A DNA stretch of 64,000 nt from Loktanella sp. S4079 (GTDB lineage: Bacteria > Pseudomonadota > Alphaproteobacteria > Rhodobacterales > Rhodobacteraceae). The first letter of the stretch is position 1; the number at the start of each line of letters is the position of its first letter. Positions 26,110 through 35,320 of this stretch are shown here, one piece after another. The stretch covers positions 372,001 through 436,000 of the forward strand of contig NZ_JXYE01000003.1 in assembly GCF_000967725.1 (NCBI RefSeq), in the 5' to 3' direction. Below the pieces are notes generated by a model that saw only the letters and a program-made list of their open reading frames with translations, was not told the origin of the DNA and did no database searches. Both the position numbers and the translations under genes were made by a program.

Positions 26110-27810
26110 ATGCTCCGCAAATTCTTCGCCTACTACCGGCCCCACACGAAACTTCTGTGGCTGGATCTGATCTGTGCTGTCTTGTCGGGGCTGCTAGAGC
26201 TGGTCTTTCCGCTCGCCATCGCGGCCTTTATTGACCACCTGCTACCCCAAGGGGATTGGGCCCTGACCGTGATTGCGGCGATTGGACTGGTGGTTGTGTA
26301 CCTGATCAACACAGGGCTGATGGCTGTTGTGATTTACTGGGGGCATACGCTGGGGATCAATATCGAAACAGAGATGCGCAAGCGCGCCTTTGCCCATATC
26401 ACACGCCTCAGCTGGACATGGTTCGACAAAAACGAGACAGGCAAGCTGGTGTCACGGGTAACCCGCGATCTCGAAGAAATTGGTGAAGTCGCGCACCACG
26501 GTCCAGAGGATATTCTGATTGCCCTGATGACTTTTGTCGGAGCCTTCGCGTTGATGCTCTATCTGCATCCACCGTTGGCGTTTATTACCCTTGCGATCGT
26601 GCCTGCGATGGTATGGTTGCTGGCCGTTTACGGCGGGCGCATGACCCGCACATGGCAGGCGATCTATGGGCGGGTTGGCGCGTTCAACGTCCGCCTCGAA
26701 GAAAGCATCGGCGGAATTCGCGTTGTCCAAGCATTTACCAATGAACCTCATGAGCGCAGCCTATTTGACGGGGACAACCAGCTCTATCGTAAGACCAAGC
26801 TCGAGGCCTACCGGATCATCGCGGCATTAACATCGCTGCATTATATGGGGCTGCGTGCGGTGCAGGTGATCGTCATGGTCGCAGGCGCGGGATATGTGTT
26901 CCAAGGTGGTCTTTCCTCAGGCTCATATGTCGCGTTCTTACTGCTTGTCGGGGTTTTCTTTCGCCCCTTGGAAAAGATCGCGGCGGTGGTCGAAACCTAT
27001 CCGCGCGGAATTGCCGGTTTCCGCAATTACCTCGACCTGCTTGCACAAAAACCTGACATCACGGATGCACCTAACGCCACGGACGCCCCCGCGCTGCGCG
27101 GCGATATCGCGTTTGATAACGTTGCACTTAGCTATGATGGTGCGCGTGGCGTGCTGCATGGCATTTCGTTGCAAATTAACGCTGGCGAAACCGTCGCATT
27201 TGTCGGTCCATCCGGTGCTGGCAAGACCTCTTTGATGGCACTGATCCCACGCTTTTACGACGTGACTGGCGGCACGATCACGATCGACGGCATTGCGCTG
27301 CGGGATATGACGCTCGATTCACTGCGCAAACAAGTCGGTCTTGTCTCGCAAGATGTGTTCTTGTTCGGCGGGACCCTGCGGGAAAATATCGCCTACGGAC
27401 GACTGAACGCGACTGACGAAGAAATCCGCGAAGCCGTGAAACAAGCACGTCTTGAGCCGCTGGTTGATAGCCTGCCAGAAGGGTTGAATACGATTGTTGG
27501 TGAACGTGGTGTGATGCTTTCGGGTGGTCAACGTCAACGTGTCGCGATTGCGCGCGTCTTTTTGCGCAACCCGCCGATCCTGTTGCTGGACGAAGCAACA
27601 TCCGCGCTGGATCGCAGTACAGAGCGCGAAGTCCAAGCTGAGCTATCACAATTGGCCGTTGGTCGCACCACGCTCATCATCGCGCATCGGCTCGATACAA
27701 TTCGCCACGCGGATAAAATTGTGGTGATCGATGGTGGGCGCATCGTTGAAATCGGCACGCATGACGAACTGGTCGCCAAACAGGCCGCTTATTTCGCGAT
27801 GCTAGGATAG
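26110..27810 (+). CDS. ABC exporter half-transporter (fused membrane and ATPase domains)
   Basis: 566-residue MsbA/IrtAB-like protein: six membrane helices (about 1-310), then an ATPase domain with Walker A GPSGAGKTS, signature LSGGQRQRVAIARV and Walker B ILLLDEATSALD. A homodimer would be needed. It starts 21 nt after the iron ATPase on the same strand, so it is probably part of the iron operon. Half-transporters of this type beside siderophore importers have been linked to siderophore handling at the inner membrane or siderophore export, but lipid or drug export cannot be excluded. Confidence 0.85.
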   Translation: MLRKFFAYYRPHTKLLWLDLICAVLSGLLELVFPLAIAAFIDHLLPQGDWALTVIAAIGLVVVYLINTGLMAVVIYWGHTLGINIETEMRKRAFAHITRLSWTWFDKNETGKLVSRVTRDLEEIGEVAHHGPEDILIALMTFVGAFALMLYLHPPLAFITLAIVPAMVWLLAVYGGRMTRTWQAIYGRVGAFNVRLEESIGGIRVVQAFTNEPHERSLFDGDNQLYRKTKLEAYRIIAALTSLHYMGLRAVQVIVMVAGAGYVFQGGLSSGSYVAFLLLVGVFFRPLEKIAAVVETYPRGIAGFRNYLDLLAQKPDITDAPNATDAPALRGDIAFDNVALSYDGARGVLHGISLQINAGETVAFVGPSGAGKTSLMALIPRFYDVTGGTITIDGIALRDMTLDSLRKQVGLVSQDVFLFGGTLRENIAYGRLNATDEEIREAVKQARLEPLVDSLPEGLNTIVGERGVMLSGGQRQRVAIARVFLRNPPILLLDEATSALDRSTEREVQAELSQLAVGRTTLIIAHRLDTIRHADKIVVIDGGRIVEIGTHDELVAKQAAYFAMLG

Positions 27811-27828
27811 ATATTGCTGGGTAAATCG

Positions 27829-27847
27829 CTTGGGCCACTGGCCCAAG
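27829..27847. terminator. Palindromic hairpin between the ABC exporter gene and tRNA-Thr
   Basis: CTTGGGCC (27829-27836) pairs with GGCCCAAG (27840-27847) around a 3-nt loop. It directly abuts the 3' end of the convergent tRNA and lies 19 bp after the ABC gene stop, so one GC-rich hairpin could serve transcripts from both sides. Neither side has a strong T run, so its use as an intrinsic terminator is uncertain. Confidence 0.5.
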
Positions 27848-27923
27848 TGGTGCCGCTGATAGGACTCGAACCTACGACCCCATCATTACGAATGACGTGC
27901 TCTACCAGCTGAGCTACAGCGGC
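27848..27923 (-). tRNA. tRNA-Thr (anticodon CGU)
   Basis: Minus-strand cloverleaf of 76 nt with encoded CCA. The acceptor stem GCCGCTG/CAGCGGC is perfect; the D arm GCTC...GAGC, anticodon stem CGTCA/TGATG with loop TTCGTAA, and T arm GTAGG-TTCGAGT-CCTAT all pair. The anticodon is CGT, reading ACG threonine codons. It stands alone between the iron operon and hemY. Confidence 0.97.
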
Positions 27924-27965
27924 ATTCGAGGTGCTTTTAGCACCCCGAAACTTGCACGGAAAGCG

Positions 27966-29414
27966 CTATTTCTGTGTTTCCGTATCGACAATTTCAGCAT
28001 CAGTCACGGTCACTTCTGCCGGTAGATTTTCGACAGGTTCCTGCCCAACAATCAATGGCAGCATCTCTGTGCCTGACGGCATTGCAACCTCTTCTGCGGG
28101 GGCATTTTTCCACGACAGCGTGTCAAACGATCCGCAGTTCCCACATGTGGCGACCCATTTCGGGTGAATGTGCTGACAGTTATCACAAATCCACTGCGGA
28201 CCTCGGGGCGCTGTCAAAGCGCGGGTTAGCCAGCCACGCACAACTGAATCTGCGGCCCCTTCGCCACGCTCAATCGCTGCCATCAAGGTCAGATTGCGGG
28301 CCGTGGGATCATTTTCGACCAAATCACCCAATGCGCGTTTCGCTGCGGGGAAATCCTCTGCCGCGATATAGAGTTCAGCCAACAGCATCTTGGTCTCGGG
28401 GTGATCCGCCGTCGATTTGGTCAGTGTGCGGAACCGCTTAATCCGCTGTTCAGGTGTTTCGTCAGGAACAATTTCAGCAAAGGCTGTCGCGATATCAGGA
28501 TGCGGTTGCGCCGACCATGTTTTTGTCAACACACGGGTTGCATAGCGTGCATTTCCATCCGCGATATAGCTGCGCGCCGCCATGATCGCGGCAGGGATTA
28601 GATCAGGCGACAGACGGTTCGCTTCGACCGCAGCTTCGCGTGCCTCGATGGTTTTACCGTCTTCGAGAATTTCACGCGCCTCTGACAAGGCAAGTACTGC
28701 ATCACGCCGTTTGTGCACATCGCGCGGCAAGTGACCCGACTTGAGCTTTGCACCCAATGTTTGACGCGCACCTGACCAGTCCGCCTTTTCCGCTTGCAAA
28801 CGCAGCAAGACGTCTTGGGTTTCTTCGTGCTTGGGCTTGAGCGCAAAGGCCTTTTGCGCCAGCGCAAATGCGGTCTCGGTGTCACCTTCTGACAGCTTTT
28901 GCTTCATGATGCCGCGCACGCCGACAAAGCGGGTGCGGTCATCTTGCAGCAGTTTTTTATAGGTTTCTTCGGCCTTGCGACGATCGCCAGTCATTTCAGC
29001 CGCTTGCGCGGTCAGCAAGTTTGTCAACTGTGGTTGCTTTAGCAGCTTATCGGCGCGGGCTGCTTTGGTCATGGCAAGATGCCCCTCACCAGACGCCAGC
29101 GCCATCATCCCTTCGGACAGGGCCTCGTAACCTTTGCGTTCGCGATTCCGATCAAAGTAGCGTGAAATCGCAGTTTCATCACCGTTAAGAAATTTGAAAG
29201 TCGCCACGAGAAAGGCGAGCAACTTGAGCCCCAACCAAACAGCGACGACCAAAGCGCCAAAGGCAAAGACCATTTCCAACGTGCTAAGCGTGATTTCTTT
29301 GCCTGCAACGCCGATTGTCGCGCCGCCCTCGACATCCATCAGCATGGTTGCGCCAAAGGTCAGCGCAGTCACTGCAATAACAAACGCAACAATTTTTATC
29401 AGAGACCAGAGCAT
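27966..29414 (-). CDS. hemY: HemY-type membrane TPR protein with C-terminal zinc-ribbon-like tail
   Basis: 482 residues: two N-terminal membrane segments (about 5-25 and 42-65), the HemY N-terminal domain, then TPR-like helical repeats (about 100-380; RKAEETYKKLLQDDRTRFVG) and a CxxC...CxxC motif (about residues 409-428; ICDNCQHIHPKWVATCGNCG). HemY of this type is a membrane protein encoded beside heme genes; its exact role is unclear. The Cys tail recalls the rubredoxin-like domain of LapB, another membrane TPR protein. It lies 11 nt downstream of mic60, in the hemD-mic60-hemY order. Confidence 0.87.
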   Translation of the reverse strand: MLWSLIKIVAFVIAVTALTFGATMLMDVEGGATIGVAGKEITLSTLEMVFAFGALVVAVWLGLKLLAFLVATFKFLNGDETAISRYFDRNRERKGYEALSEGMMALASGEGHLAMTKAARADKLLKQPQLTNLLTAQAAEMTGDRRKAEETYKKLLQDDRTRFVGVRGIMKQKLSEGDTETAFALAQKAFALKPKHEETQDVLLRLQAEKADWSGARQTLGAKLKSGHLPRDVHKRRDAVLALSEAREILEDGKTIEAREAAVEANRLSPDLIPAAIMAARSYIADGNARYATRVLTKTWSAQPHPDIATAFAEIVPDETPEQRIKRFRTLTKSTADHPETKMLLAELYIAAEDFPAAKRALGDLVENDPTARNLTLMAAIERGEGAADSVVRGWLTRALTAPRGPQWICDNCQHIHPKWVATCGNCGSFDTLSWKNAPAEEVAMPSGTEMLPLIVGQEPVENLPAEVTVTDAEIVDTETQK

Positions 29415-29425
29415 AATTATCGCCT

Positions 29426-30595
29426 TTAGTTATCACTAAGTGAAGAAGAGAGCATATCAATCGCCGCCTGTGCGCTTGCGCGCGCCTCGGCTAGGGCAAG
29501 CCATTCCGACATATCGGCGCGAACTACCTCTGGCAGACCACCGATTTCGGCCAAAGCGTCAGACAAACGACCCGCGCTAACAGCCGATTCAGCGCGCGAT
29601 AGTACGGCATCGGCGTCGTTACCCTCGCGGGGCGCTGTTGAACGCACGTCAAACTGATCACGCAAGAATGCGCCAAAGCCAGACATTTCTTCGCCCGAGA
29701 CACCTTCGCTGCGGGCGGTTGCAAGAGCCGCGCGCGCCACCTCTGGGAACCCATCACGAAGAGTTTGCATCGTTGGCACACCGTCTTGGGCAGCAAGCAG
29801 CGCATCAGGTGCAGCGGTTCCCAATGCCTCTTCGAGATCGCCAAGCGCGGCCCCAATTGGCGCACCTGTTTCCAATGCGCTCTGAATACGGGCCAGCGCG
29901 GCACGACCAGCTGCATTGCGCGCAGCAGCAGCAGCGTTTTCTTCGATGGCGGCCGCCTCTGCACGGGCAGTTTCAAGGCGCGTTTCGGCGATACCTGCCA
30001 TATCCTCAATCTGCGCGCGCAACGCGTCTAGTTCAGATTGATAGGCACCACTGGGCAGGGTCCCACCAGCCGTTGCTGGCATCGCCTCAAGCGTATCAAC
30101 CCGCACCGCAACACTCGCGATTTGGGCCTCATACTCATCAAAGCGGCCCGCCAAATTGGTCTGCGCCTCTTGGACTTGGGCAAGCTGACTGTTTTGGATA
30201 TCTGCGATTTGATTGCGCAACCCGTCAATGGCCGCAGACTGTTCCGCGACCTTGGTTGTTAGCTCTGGATCGGCAGAGGGGTTCGTGATCGTGGCAACGC
30301 CATAACCAATCGCACCGGCGATCAGACCGCCAATCAATAATGGGAAAAAGCCACTGCTTTGACGCGCGGGGGCAGCACTTGGTGGCGGGGCGATTTTATT
30401 TTCAACAGGCTCCGGCTTTGCCTCTTTTTCAACCACTTGTACGGGTTCCACTTTCAGTTCGGGCGCAGGTTTAGGCGCTTCGGGGTAAACTTCATCGGGA
30501 ATTGAATCAATGAACGGGGACGCAGCGACGGTCGATTCGACAGGCTTAGTTGCTTTTGCAGGTGCCTTTCGGCCCTTAGCTGGCTGTTTTGCCAC
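29426..30595 (-). CDS. mic60: Alphaproteobacterial Mic60/mitofilin-like inner-membrane protein
   Basis: 389 residues: a cytosolic Lys/Pro/Ala-rich N terminus (1-100), one membrane span (about 101-121; FFPLLIGGLIAGAIGYGVAT), a coiled-coil central part (about 135-260) and a helical C-terminal domain (LSRAESAVSAGRLSDALAEI) corresponding to the mitofilin signature. Bacterial Mic60 shapes inner-membrane invaginations and is typically encoded among heme genes, exactly as here. The start is GTG at 30595; hemY follows after 11 nt. Confidence 0.85.
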   Translation of the reverse strand: MAKQPAKGRKAPAKATKPVESTVAASPFIDSIPDEVYPEAPKPAPELKVEPVQVVEKEAKPEPVENKIAPPPSAAPARQSSGFFPLLIGGLIAGAIGYGVATITNPSADPELTTKVAEQSAAIDGLRNQIADIQNSQLAQVQEAQTNLAGRFDEYEAQIASVAVRVDTLEAMPATAGGTLPSGAYQSELDALRAQIEDMAGIAETRLETARAEAAAIEENAAAAARNAAGRAALARIQSALETGAPIGAALGDLEEALGTAAPDALLAAQDGVPTMQTLRDGFPEVARAALATARSEGVSGEEMSGFGAFLRDQFDVRSTAPREGNDADAVLSRAESAVSAGRLSDALAEIGGLPEVVRADMSEWLALAEARASAQAAIDMLSSSLSDN

Positions 30596-30688
30596 GTTTT
30601 CACCCTTTCAATAGATATCCGCGCCAACGTGGCGGGTCATCCAACCAAAACTAGCGCGGTCGAGGCCGGTGCTCAACCTTCGCCTTAA

Positions 30689-31396
30689 TTATGACGCATT
30701 ATTCACAAGGGCTTCAAGACGCGCAAACGTTGCCTTGTACATTGCTACGCCATTTGGCTGCGCGGCAACGGTGATTGTTTGTGCATCAACCGTGCCGGCC
30801 GCCTGTTTTACCGCGTTACTCATTACCACTAAATGCAGAGGTGCAACGAAAAACCTCTGCCGGCTTAATAACCTAGCCGTTCGAGGTGAAAACAGGGGTA
30901 AGACGACGGGAAATTCCCCCTTAAGGGCGGTCAATGCCTCTGATGTCAGCGATATCGCGTGTTGCTCATAGGCGATGATTTCCTCGCATTGGACCCCGCC
31001 CGCACCAAGGCGTGCGACGATATCCCCGCGCGTATGACGGCCACGAACATGCGCCAATCGGCCGCGGGGCGGATCAGCGAGGATCAGGTCAATCAGCCCA
31101 TCAGCGTCACCCGGACCCACAATTGTGAGAAATCCTGCCTCTTGGGCCATTGCAGCGGTGCGCGGTCCAACGCAATAGGCCGTCATGCCAGACCGCATCG
31201 GCGTACAGCCAACCGCATGCGTCGATGTAAAGATAACACCGCCTACATCGTCTGACAGCGGAGCCAACGCGTTTTGCTGAATATCGAGCAGTGGCGAAAC
31301 GATCACGCGGATCTGATCGCCAAATTGCGCAACCGCCGCCTGCGCCATTTCCTGCGCCTGTTGCACAGGTCGTGTCACGATCAGGGTCGGCTTCAT
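30689..31396 (-). CDS. hemD: Uroporphyrinogen-III synthase
   Basis: Cyclises hydroxymethylbilane to uroporphyrinogen III. From ATG 31396 the product is 235 residues, normal for this poorly conserved family: [16 protein letters not shown] at the N terminus, [13 protein letters not shown] (VIFTS motif), then [16 protein letters not shown] and [13 protein letters not shown]. An in-frame extension to 31453 would reach toward tsaD and is not needed. It heads the hemD-mic60-hemY set and is divergent from tsaD with 69 bp between. hemC, often adjacent, is not in the window. Confidence 0.88.
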   Translation of the reverse strand: MKPTLIVTRPVQQAQEMAQAAVAQFGDQIRVIVSPLLDIQQNALAPLSDDVGGVIFTSTHAVGCTPMRSGMTAYCVGPRTAAMAQEAGFLTIVGPGDADGLIDLILADPPRGRLAHVRGRHTRGDIVARLGAGGVQCEEIIAYEQHAISLTSEALTALKGEFPVVLPLFSPRTARLLSRQRFFVAPLHLVVMSNAVKQAAGTVDAQTITVAAQPNGVAMYKATFARLEALVNNAS

Positions 31397-31465
31397 TTGC
31401 GCACCATTGTTTGCGAGGTTGTCCAATGTTACCTGCCTATCAGATGCACGCAACCGGGTTACGCC

Positions 31466-32542
31466 ATGACACTGACCATCCTAGGAATCGAAAGCAGTTG
31501 CGATGATACTGCCGCCGCTGTGGTGCGCGGCACTGAAATCTTGTCTTCTGTTGTCTATGGGCAAACCGATCTGCATGCCGATTTTGGCGGCGTTGTCCCC
31601 GAAATTGCCGCCCGCGCCCATGCCGAAAAACTAGATCACGCCATCGAGGAAGCCTTGCAAAAAGCGGGTCTAACACTGGCAAATCTGGACGGAATTGCCG
31701 TGACGTCAGGGCCTGGCTTGATTGGCGGCGTGTTGTCCGGCGTTATGTGCGCCAAAGGGATATCAGCAGCAACTGGGCTGCCGCTGGTTGGGGTCAATCA
31801 TTTGGCAGGGCATTCGTTGACGCCCCGGCTGACCGATCAACTGCCCTACCCCTATTTGATGCTACTGGTGTCCGGTGGTCATTGTCAGTTCCTAATTGTC
31901 GAAGGTCACGACACATACCAACGGATTGGCGGAACTATTGACGACGCGCCGGGCGAAGCCTTTGATAAAACAGCGCGTATTCTGGGATTACAGCAACCCG
32001 GCGGCCCGCATGTGGAAAATGCCGCACGTAACGGTGACCCCAAACGGTTCAGCCTTCCGCGCCCTCTCTTGAACCAACCGGGTTGTGATATGTCGTTTTC
32101 CGGGCTCAAGACCGCAATTTTGCGCGCCCGTGACAGCGTAGTTGCTGAAAAAGGCGGGTTGGAACTGCAAGATCAGGCTGACCTATGCGCAGGTTTCCAA
32201 GCTGCCGTAACTGATGTTTTGATCGAAAAGACACGCCGCGCGATGCAAATTTACCTAGAAATGAACCCCGCAAAACGCAGTTTTGCCATCGCCGGTGGGG
32301 TCGCCGCCAACGGTGCAATCCGTGACGGGTTATTACGGCTTTGTGCTGAGTTAGACACTGATTTTGTCGCTCCGCCCTTACAGCTTTGTACTGATAACGC
32401 AGCCATGATTGCCTATGCGGGTATCGAAATGATGCAAGCAGGTCATCGCGACGATCTGACATTATCCGCTCGGCCCAGATGGCCGCTTGACCAACGTGCG
32501 GCACCTATGCTCGGGTCTGGCAAAAAGGGAGCAAAGGCATGA
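31466..32542 (+). CDS. tsaD: tRNA N6-threonylcarbamoyladenosine transferase TsaD
   Basis: Transfers the threonylcarbamoyl group to A37 of ANN-decoding tRNAs. 358 residues from ATG 31466, beginning [20 protein letters not shown], with the metal-binding HxxxH in [12 protein letters not shown] and the ASKHA-fold [27 protein letters not shown] and [12 protein letters not shown] are also family-typical. It overlaps gpsA by ATGA. An upstream in-frame extension covers the hemD region and is rejected. Confidence 0.96.
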   Translation: MTLTILGIESSCDDTAAAVVRGTEILSSVVYGQTDLHADFGGVVPEIAARAHAEKLDHAIEEALQKAGLTLANLDGIAVTSGPGLIGGVLSGVMCAKGISAATGLPLVGVNHLAGHSLTPRLTDQLPYPYLMLLVSGGHCQFLIVEGHDTYQRIGGTIDDAPGEAFDKTARILGLQQPGGPHVENAARNGDPKRFSLPRPLLNQPGCDMSFSGLKTAILRARDSVVAEKGGLELQDQADLCAGFQAAVTDVLIEKTRRAMQIYLEMNPAKRSFAIAGGVAANGAIRDGLLRLCAELDTDFVAPPLQLCTDNAAMIAYAGIEMMQAGHRDDLTLSARPRWPLDQRAAPMLGSGKKGAKA

Positions 32543-33501
32543 AGATCGGCATCGCGGGCGGTGGCGCGTTTGGCACAGCACTAGGGGTGGCTCTTGCCTT
32601 GGATGGAAAGGATGTCACGCTCTGGGCGCGGAATCCTGAAGCTATCGAAACCATGCAAAACGACCGTAAGAACCCCAAGCTACCGGGTGTTGAATTACCA
32701 CGGAATATGTCGTTTTCAGCCGAGTTAGACTCTATTTTTGCCTGCGACACCATTCTAATCGCGATCCCTGCGCAAACTGTGCCTGCGTTCTTGAATGCGC
32801 ATGTGGATCAGCTCACGGGCAAGAACCTGATCGCGTGCTGTAAGGGTATTGATCTGAAGCGCATGACCGGTCCCGCCAGCACGATCAAAGATCTTGTGCC
32901 AAATGCGACCGCAGCGATGCTCACTGGTCCCAGCTTTGCCGCCGATATTGCGCGTGGGCTACCAACCGCATTGACGCTCGCCTGCGCTGACGATGCGCGG
33001 GGTGCCGAACTTCAGGCTGCGCTGTCGACCACTTCGCTCCGGATTTACCGGACAACGGATACCATCGGCGCCGAATTGGGCGGAGCGCTCAAGAATGTGA
33101 TGGCGATTGCCTCTGGTGTCGCCATCGGCGCTGGATTGGGCGAGAGCGCGCGCGCCGCCCTGATCACGCGCGGCTTCCCCGAAATGCAGCGCCTCGCGGT
33201 CAAATTGGGCGGACAGCCGGATACCCTATCTGGGCTTTCTGGATTTGGAGATCTGGTGCTGACCTGCACCTCGGAACAATCGCGCAATTTTCGCTATGGC
33301 CTCGCGCTGGGGCGGGGTGAGACGTTTGACAGTTCAACAACCGTCGAAGGCGCTGCCACCGCCCGCGCGGTCCGGCAGCTATCCGGGGAACTGGACATTG
33401 ATATGCCAATCTGCACAGTCGTGGCAGACTTAACCGAAGACAAAACCGACGTCATGCGCGCACTCAACGCGCTCTTGTCGCGCCCATTAAAGGAAGAATA
33501 A
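32539..33501 (+). CDS. gpsA: Glycerol-3-phosphate dehydrogenase [NAD(P)+]
   Basis: Reduces dihydroxyacetone phosphate to sn-glycerol-3-phosphate for phospholipid synthesis. 320 residues: Rossmann motif [17 protein letters not shown] at the N terminus, [20 protein letters not shown], the catalytic Lys region [20 protein letters not shown], and [20 protein letters not shown]. It overlaps tsaD by 4 nt and abuts the next gene with no gap. Confidence 0.96.
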   Translation: MKIGIAGGGAFGTALGVALALDGKDVTLWARNPEAIETMQNDRKNPKLPGVELPRNMSFSAELDSIFACDTILIAIPAQTVPAFLNAHVDQLTGKNLIACCKGIDLKRMTGPASTIKDLVPNATAAMLTGPSFAADIARGLPTALTLACADDARGAELQAALSTTSLRIYRTTDTIGAELGGALKNVMAIASGVAIGAGLGESARAALITRGFPEMQRLAVKLGGQPDTLSGLSGFGDLVLTCTSEQSRNFRYGLALGRGETFDSSTTVEGAATARAVRQLSGELDIDMPICTVVADLTEDKTDVMRALNALLSRPLKEE

Positions 33502-33774
33502 ATGCGCTTTGCCCTAATCACCACCGACAAACCCGGCGCTTTGGACATCCGCAAAGCAAACCGAGACGCCCATTTGGCCTATATCGCCGAGACCGGAGTT
33601 GTGGAAATGGCCGGGCCATTTCTAGACGAAAACGCCGAAATGTGCGGATCACTGATTATTCTTGAGGTCGCTGATCTTGCGGCCGCGCAAGATTGGGCGG
33701 CGAATGATCCCTACGCCAAGGCAGGACTATTCAGCGACGTGCGTATTCAAGCTTGGAAAAAGGTTGTTGGATAA
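33502..33774 (+). CDS. YciI family protein
   Basis: A 90-residue single-domain protein with the ferredoxin-like YciI fold: KPGALDIRKANRDAHLAYIA near the start, MAGPFLDENAEMCGSLIILE, and AANDPYAKAGLFSDVRIQAW, which carries the conserved His/Asp-type region of the family. Biochemical role unknown. Its ATG follows the gpsA stop directly and its stop overlaps the EVE gene by 1 nt. Confidence 0.87.
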   Translation: MRFALITTDKPGALDIRKANRDAHLAYIAETGVVEMAGPFLDENAEMCGSLIILEVADLAAAQDWAANDPYAKAGLFSDVRIQAWKKVVG

Positions 33775-34193
33775 TGGCATATTGGCTTTTTAAGTCAGAA
33801 CCGGACGTTTGGGGATGGGATAAACAGGTCGCCAAAGGTGAAGCTGGCGAAGAATGGGATGGCGTGCGCAATTATCAGGCACGCAATAACATGCGGGCGA
33901 TGAAACTCGGGGACCGGGGGTTCTTTTATCATTCGCGCTCTGGACTGGAAATTGTCGGTATCGTCGAAGTTTGCGCAGAAGCACACCAAGATAGCTCGAC
34001 CGATGATGAACGTTGGGACTGCGTCGATATCAAAGCGGTCCGCCCCTTTGTCAAACCTGTGACGCTTGAACAAATCAAAGCAGATGCGCGCCTGACTGAA
34101 ATGGCATTGGTCAAAAGCTCGCGGTTGTCGGTCCAGCCGGTCACCGATGACGAATGGGAAATAGTCTGCGCATTGGGTGAAACAAAACCCTAG
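33774..34193 (+). CDS. EVE domain protein
   Basis: 139 residues comprising one EVE/PUA-like domain: MAYWLFKSEPDVWGWDKQ, EWDGVRNYQARNNMRAMKLG and DRGFFYHSRSGLEIVGIVEV are typical of bacterial thymocyte-nuclear-protein-1-like proteins, whose aromatic pocket is thought to bind modified bases. I start it at the ATG at 33774, which overlaps the YciI stop by 1 nt. It is co-transcribed with tsaD-gpsA-yciI by spacing. Confidence 0.9.
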   Translation: MAYWLFKSEPDVWGWDKQVAKGEAGEEWDGVRNYQARNNMRAMKLGDRGFFYHSRSGLEIVGIVEVCAEAHQDSSTDDERWDCVDIKAVRPFVKPVTLEQIKADARLTEMALVKSSRLSVQPVTDDEWEIVCALGETKP

Positions 34194-34242
34194 CTTGATC
34201 AGTTAATCAGGCTCATACTTCCCGTAAAAGAGGGAGGTTCAC

Positions 34243-34638
34243 ATGGATTTCATCGCTGTAATTGTCGCCGCCGTGGCTGGTTTTGCCTTTGGCGCGCTTT
34301 GGTACATGACGCTGGCCAAACCATGGATGAAGGCCGCTGGGATCAAAATGACCCCAGAAGGAAAACCCGAAGGGGATGGGTCACCTCTGCCCTTTATCCT
34401 ATCCGGCATAGCAATGATTTTGGTGGCCGGCATGATGCGCCATACCTTTGCGCTGTCGGGGATTGAAACCACTGGCAAGGGATTGATTTCTGGGATTGGG
34501 ATCGGCCTTTTCTTTATCAGCCCATGGATCATGATCAATAACGCCTATAGTGGTCGCCCATTCAATCTGACCTTGATTGACGGTGGCTACGCGACTTTCG
34601 GCTGCGGCATAATCGGGCTCGTTCTCGGGTTATTCTAA
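34243..34638 (+). CDS. DUF1761 membrane protein
   Basis: 131 residues with four hydrophobic segments; MDFIAVIVAAVAGFAFGALW and the WYMTLAKPWMKAAGI stretch match DUF1761 proteins. Function unknown. ATG at 34243 follows GAGGTTC, and a clear terminator lies directly after the stop, so it may be its own unit or the end of the upstream run (49-bp gap). Confidence 0.85.
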   Translation: MDFIAVIVAAVAGFAFGALWYMTLAKPWMKAAGIKMTPEGKPEGDGSPLPFILSGIAMILVAGMMRHTFALSGIETTGKGLISGIGIGLFFISPWIMINNAYSGRPFNLTLIDGGYATFGCGIIGLVLGLF

Positions 34639-34672
34639 AAAGAGGGCCCGGATAGAATCCGAACCCTCTTTT
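34637..34672 (+). terminator. Rho-independent terminator after the DUF1761 gene
   Basis: AAAAGAGGG (34638-34646) pairs with CCCTCTTTT (34664-34672), with an inner CGGAT/ATCCG stem (34649-34653 and 34657-34661). The stem's A and T ends give tracts on both strands, so it could work in both directions. Confidence 0.88.
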
Positions 34673-34795
34673 CACCCCGCGTGCACCTAAGCCACCGCAC
34701 GCATATGAATTCTTTAGGTCCGGACCTACTGATCCTGTTTAGGACAGTGACCGATTACGTCGAAAATACCAAATGAATTCAAATGCGCATTTATC

Positions 34796-34830
34796 TAAAA
34801 TGCAAAACGCCCGCTTGATATGCGGGCGTT
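34796..34830 (-). terminator. Rho-independent terminator of the DUF2853 gene
   Basis: Read on the minus strand, a 9-bp stem (34822-34830 with 34806-34814, AACGCCCGC/GCGGGCGTT) with a 7-nt loop is followed by TTTTGCATTTT. It lies 22 bp past the DUF2853 stop. Confidence 0.88.
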
Positions 34831-34851
34831 TCCAAATCAGCTTTTCAGAAA

Positions 34852-35193
34852 TTAGCCGTAAATCGACTCTTTGCCGAAATGCTTGGTCAGCATGTAATAC
34901 ACAACCGCGCGGTATTTGTTGCGCTCTGATTTGCCGTATGTCTCCATGACAGAGTCAATTGCGCTATCCAATTCGGCGCTGTCTTTGAGGCCAAGTTTCT
35001 TGATCAGAAAGTTGTTTTTTACGGTCGCAATCTCGTCTGGTTGGCTGGATGCAACAGTAGAGGCATCCGCGTTATAAATTGCGGGTCCGCAACCGATTGT
35101 CACTTTGGTTAGCAGATCCATGTCAGGCGTGATGCCGCATTTGCTTTTCAGGTCATCCGCGTATTTTGCGATCAGATCGTCTCTTTTACCCAT
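34852..35193 (-). CDS. DUF2853 family protein
   Basis: 113-residue soluble, helical protein; KYADDLKSKCGITPDMDLLT, IGCGPAIYNADASTVASSQP and YRAVVYYMLTKHFGKES match DUF2853, a small conserved family I know from marine Alphaproteobacteria. Function unknown. It is monocistronic by context, with its own terminator downstream and a 127-bp gap upstream. Confidence 0.88.
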   Translation of the reverse strand: MGKRDDLIAKYADDLKSKCGITPDMDLLTKVTIGCGPAIYNADASTVASSQPDEIATVKNNFLIKKLGLKDSAELDSAIDSVMETYGKSERNKYRAVVYYMLTKHFGKESIYG

Positions 35194-35320
35194 GAGATTG
35201 TCCCCGGTGTTGGTTTATTTACGTATTCACACCACATTACTTTGCGGCGTTGCCTGCACGTTAAAGGGGCAGATCACAACTCGTAAAGAAAAAAGCCCGC
35301 AAGCGGCAATGTTTCGCTGC

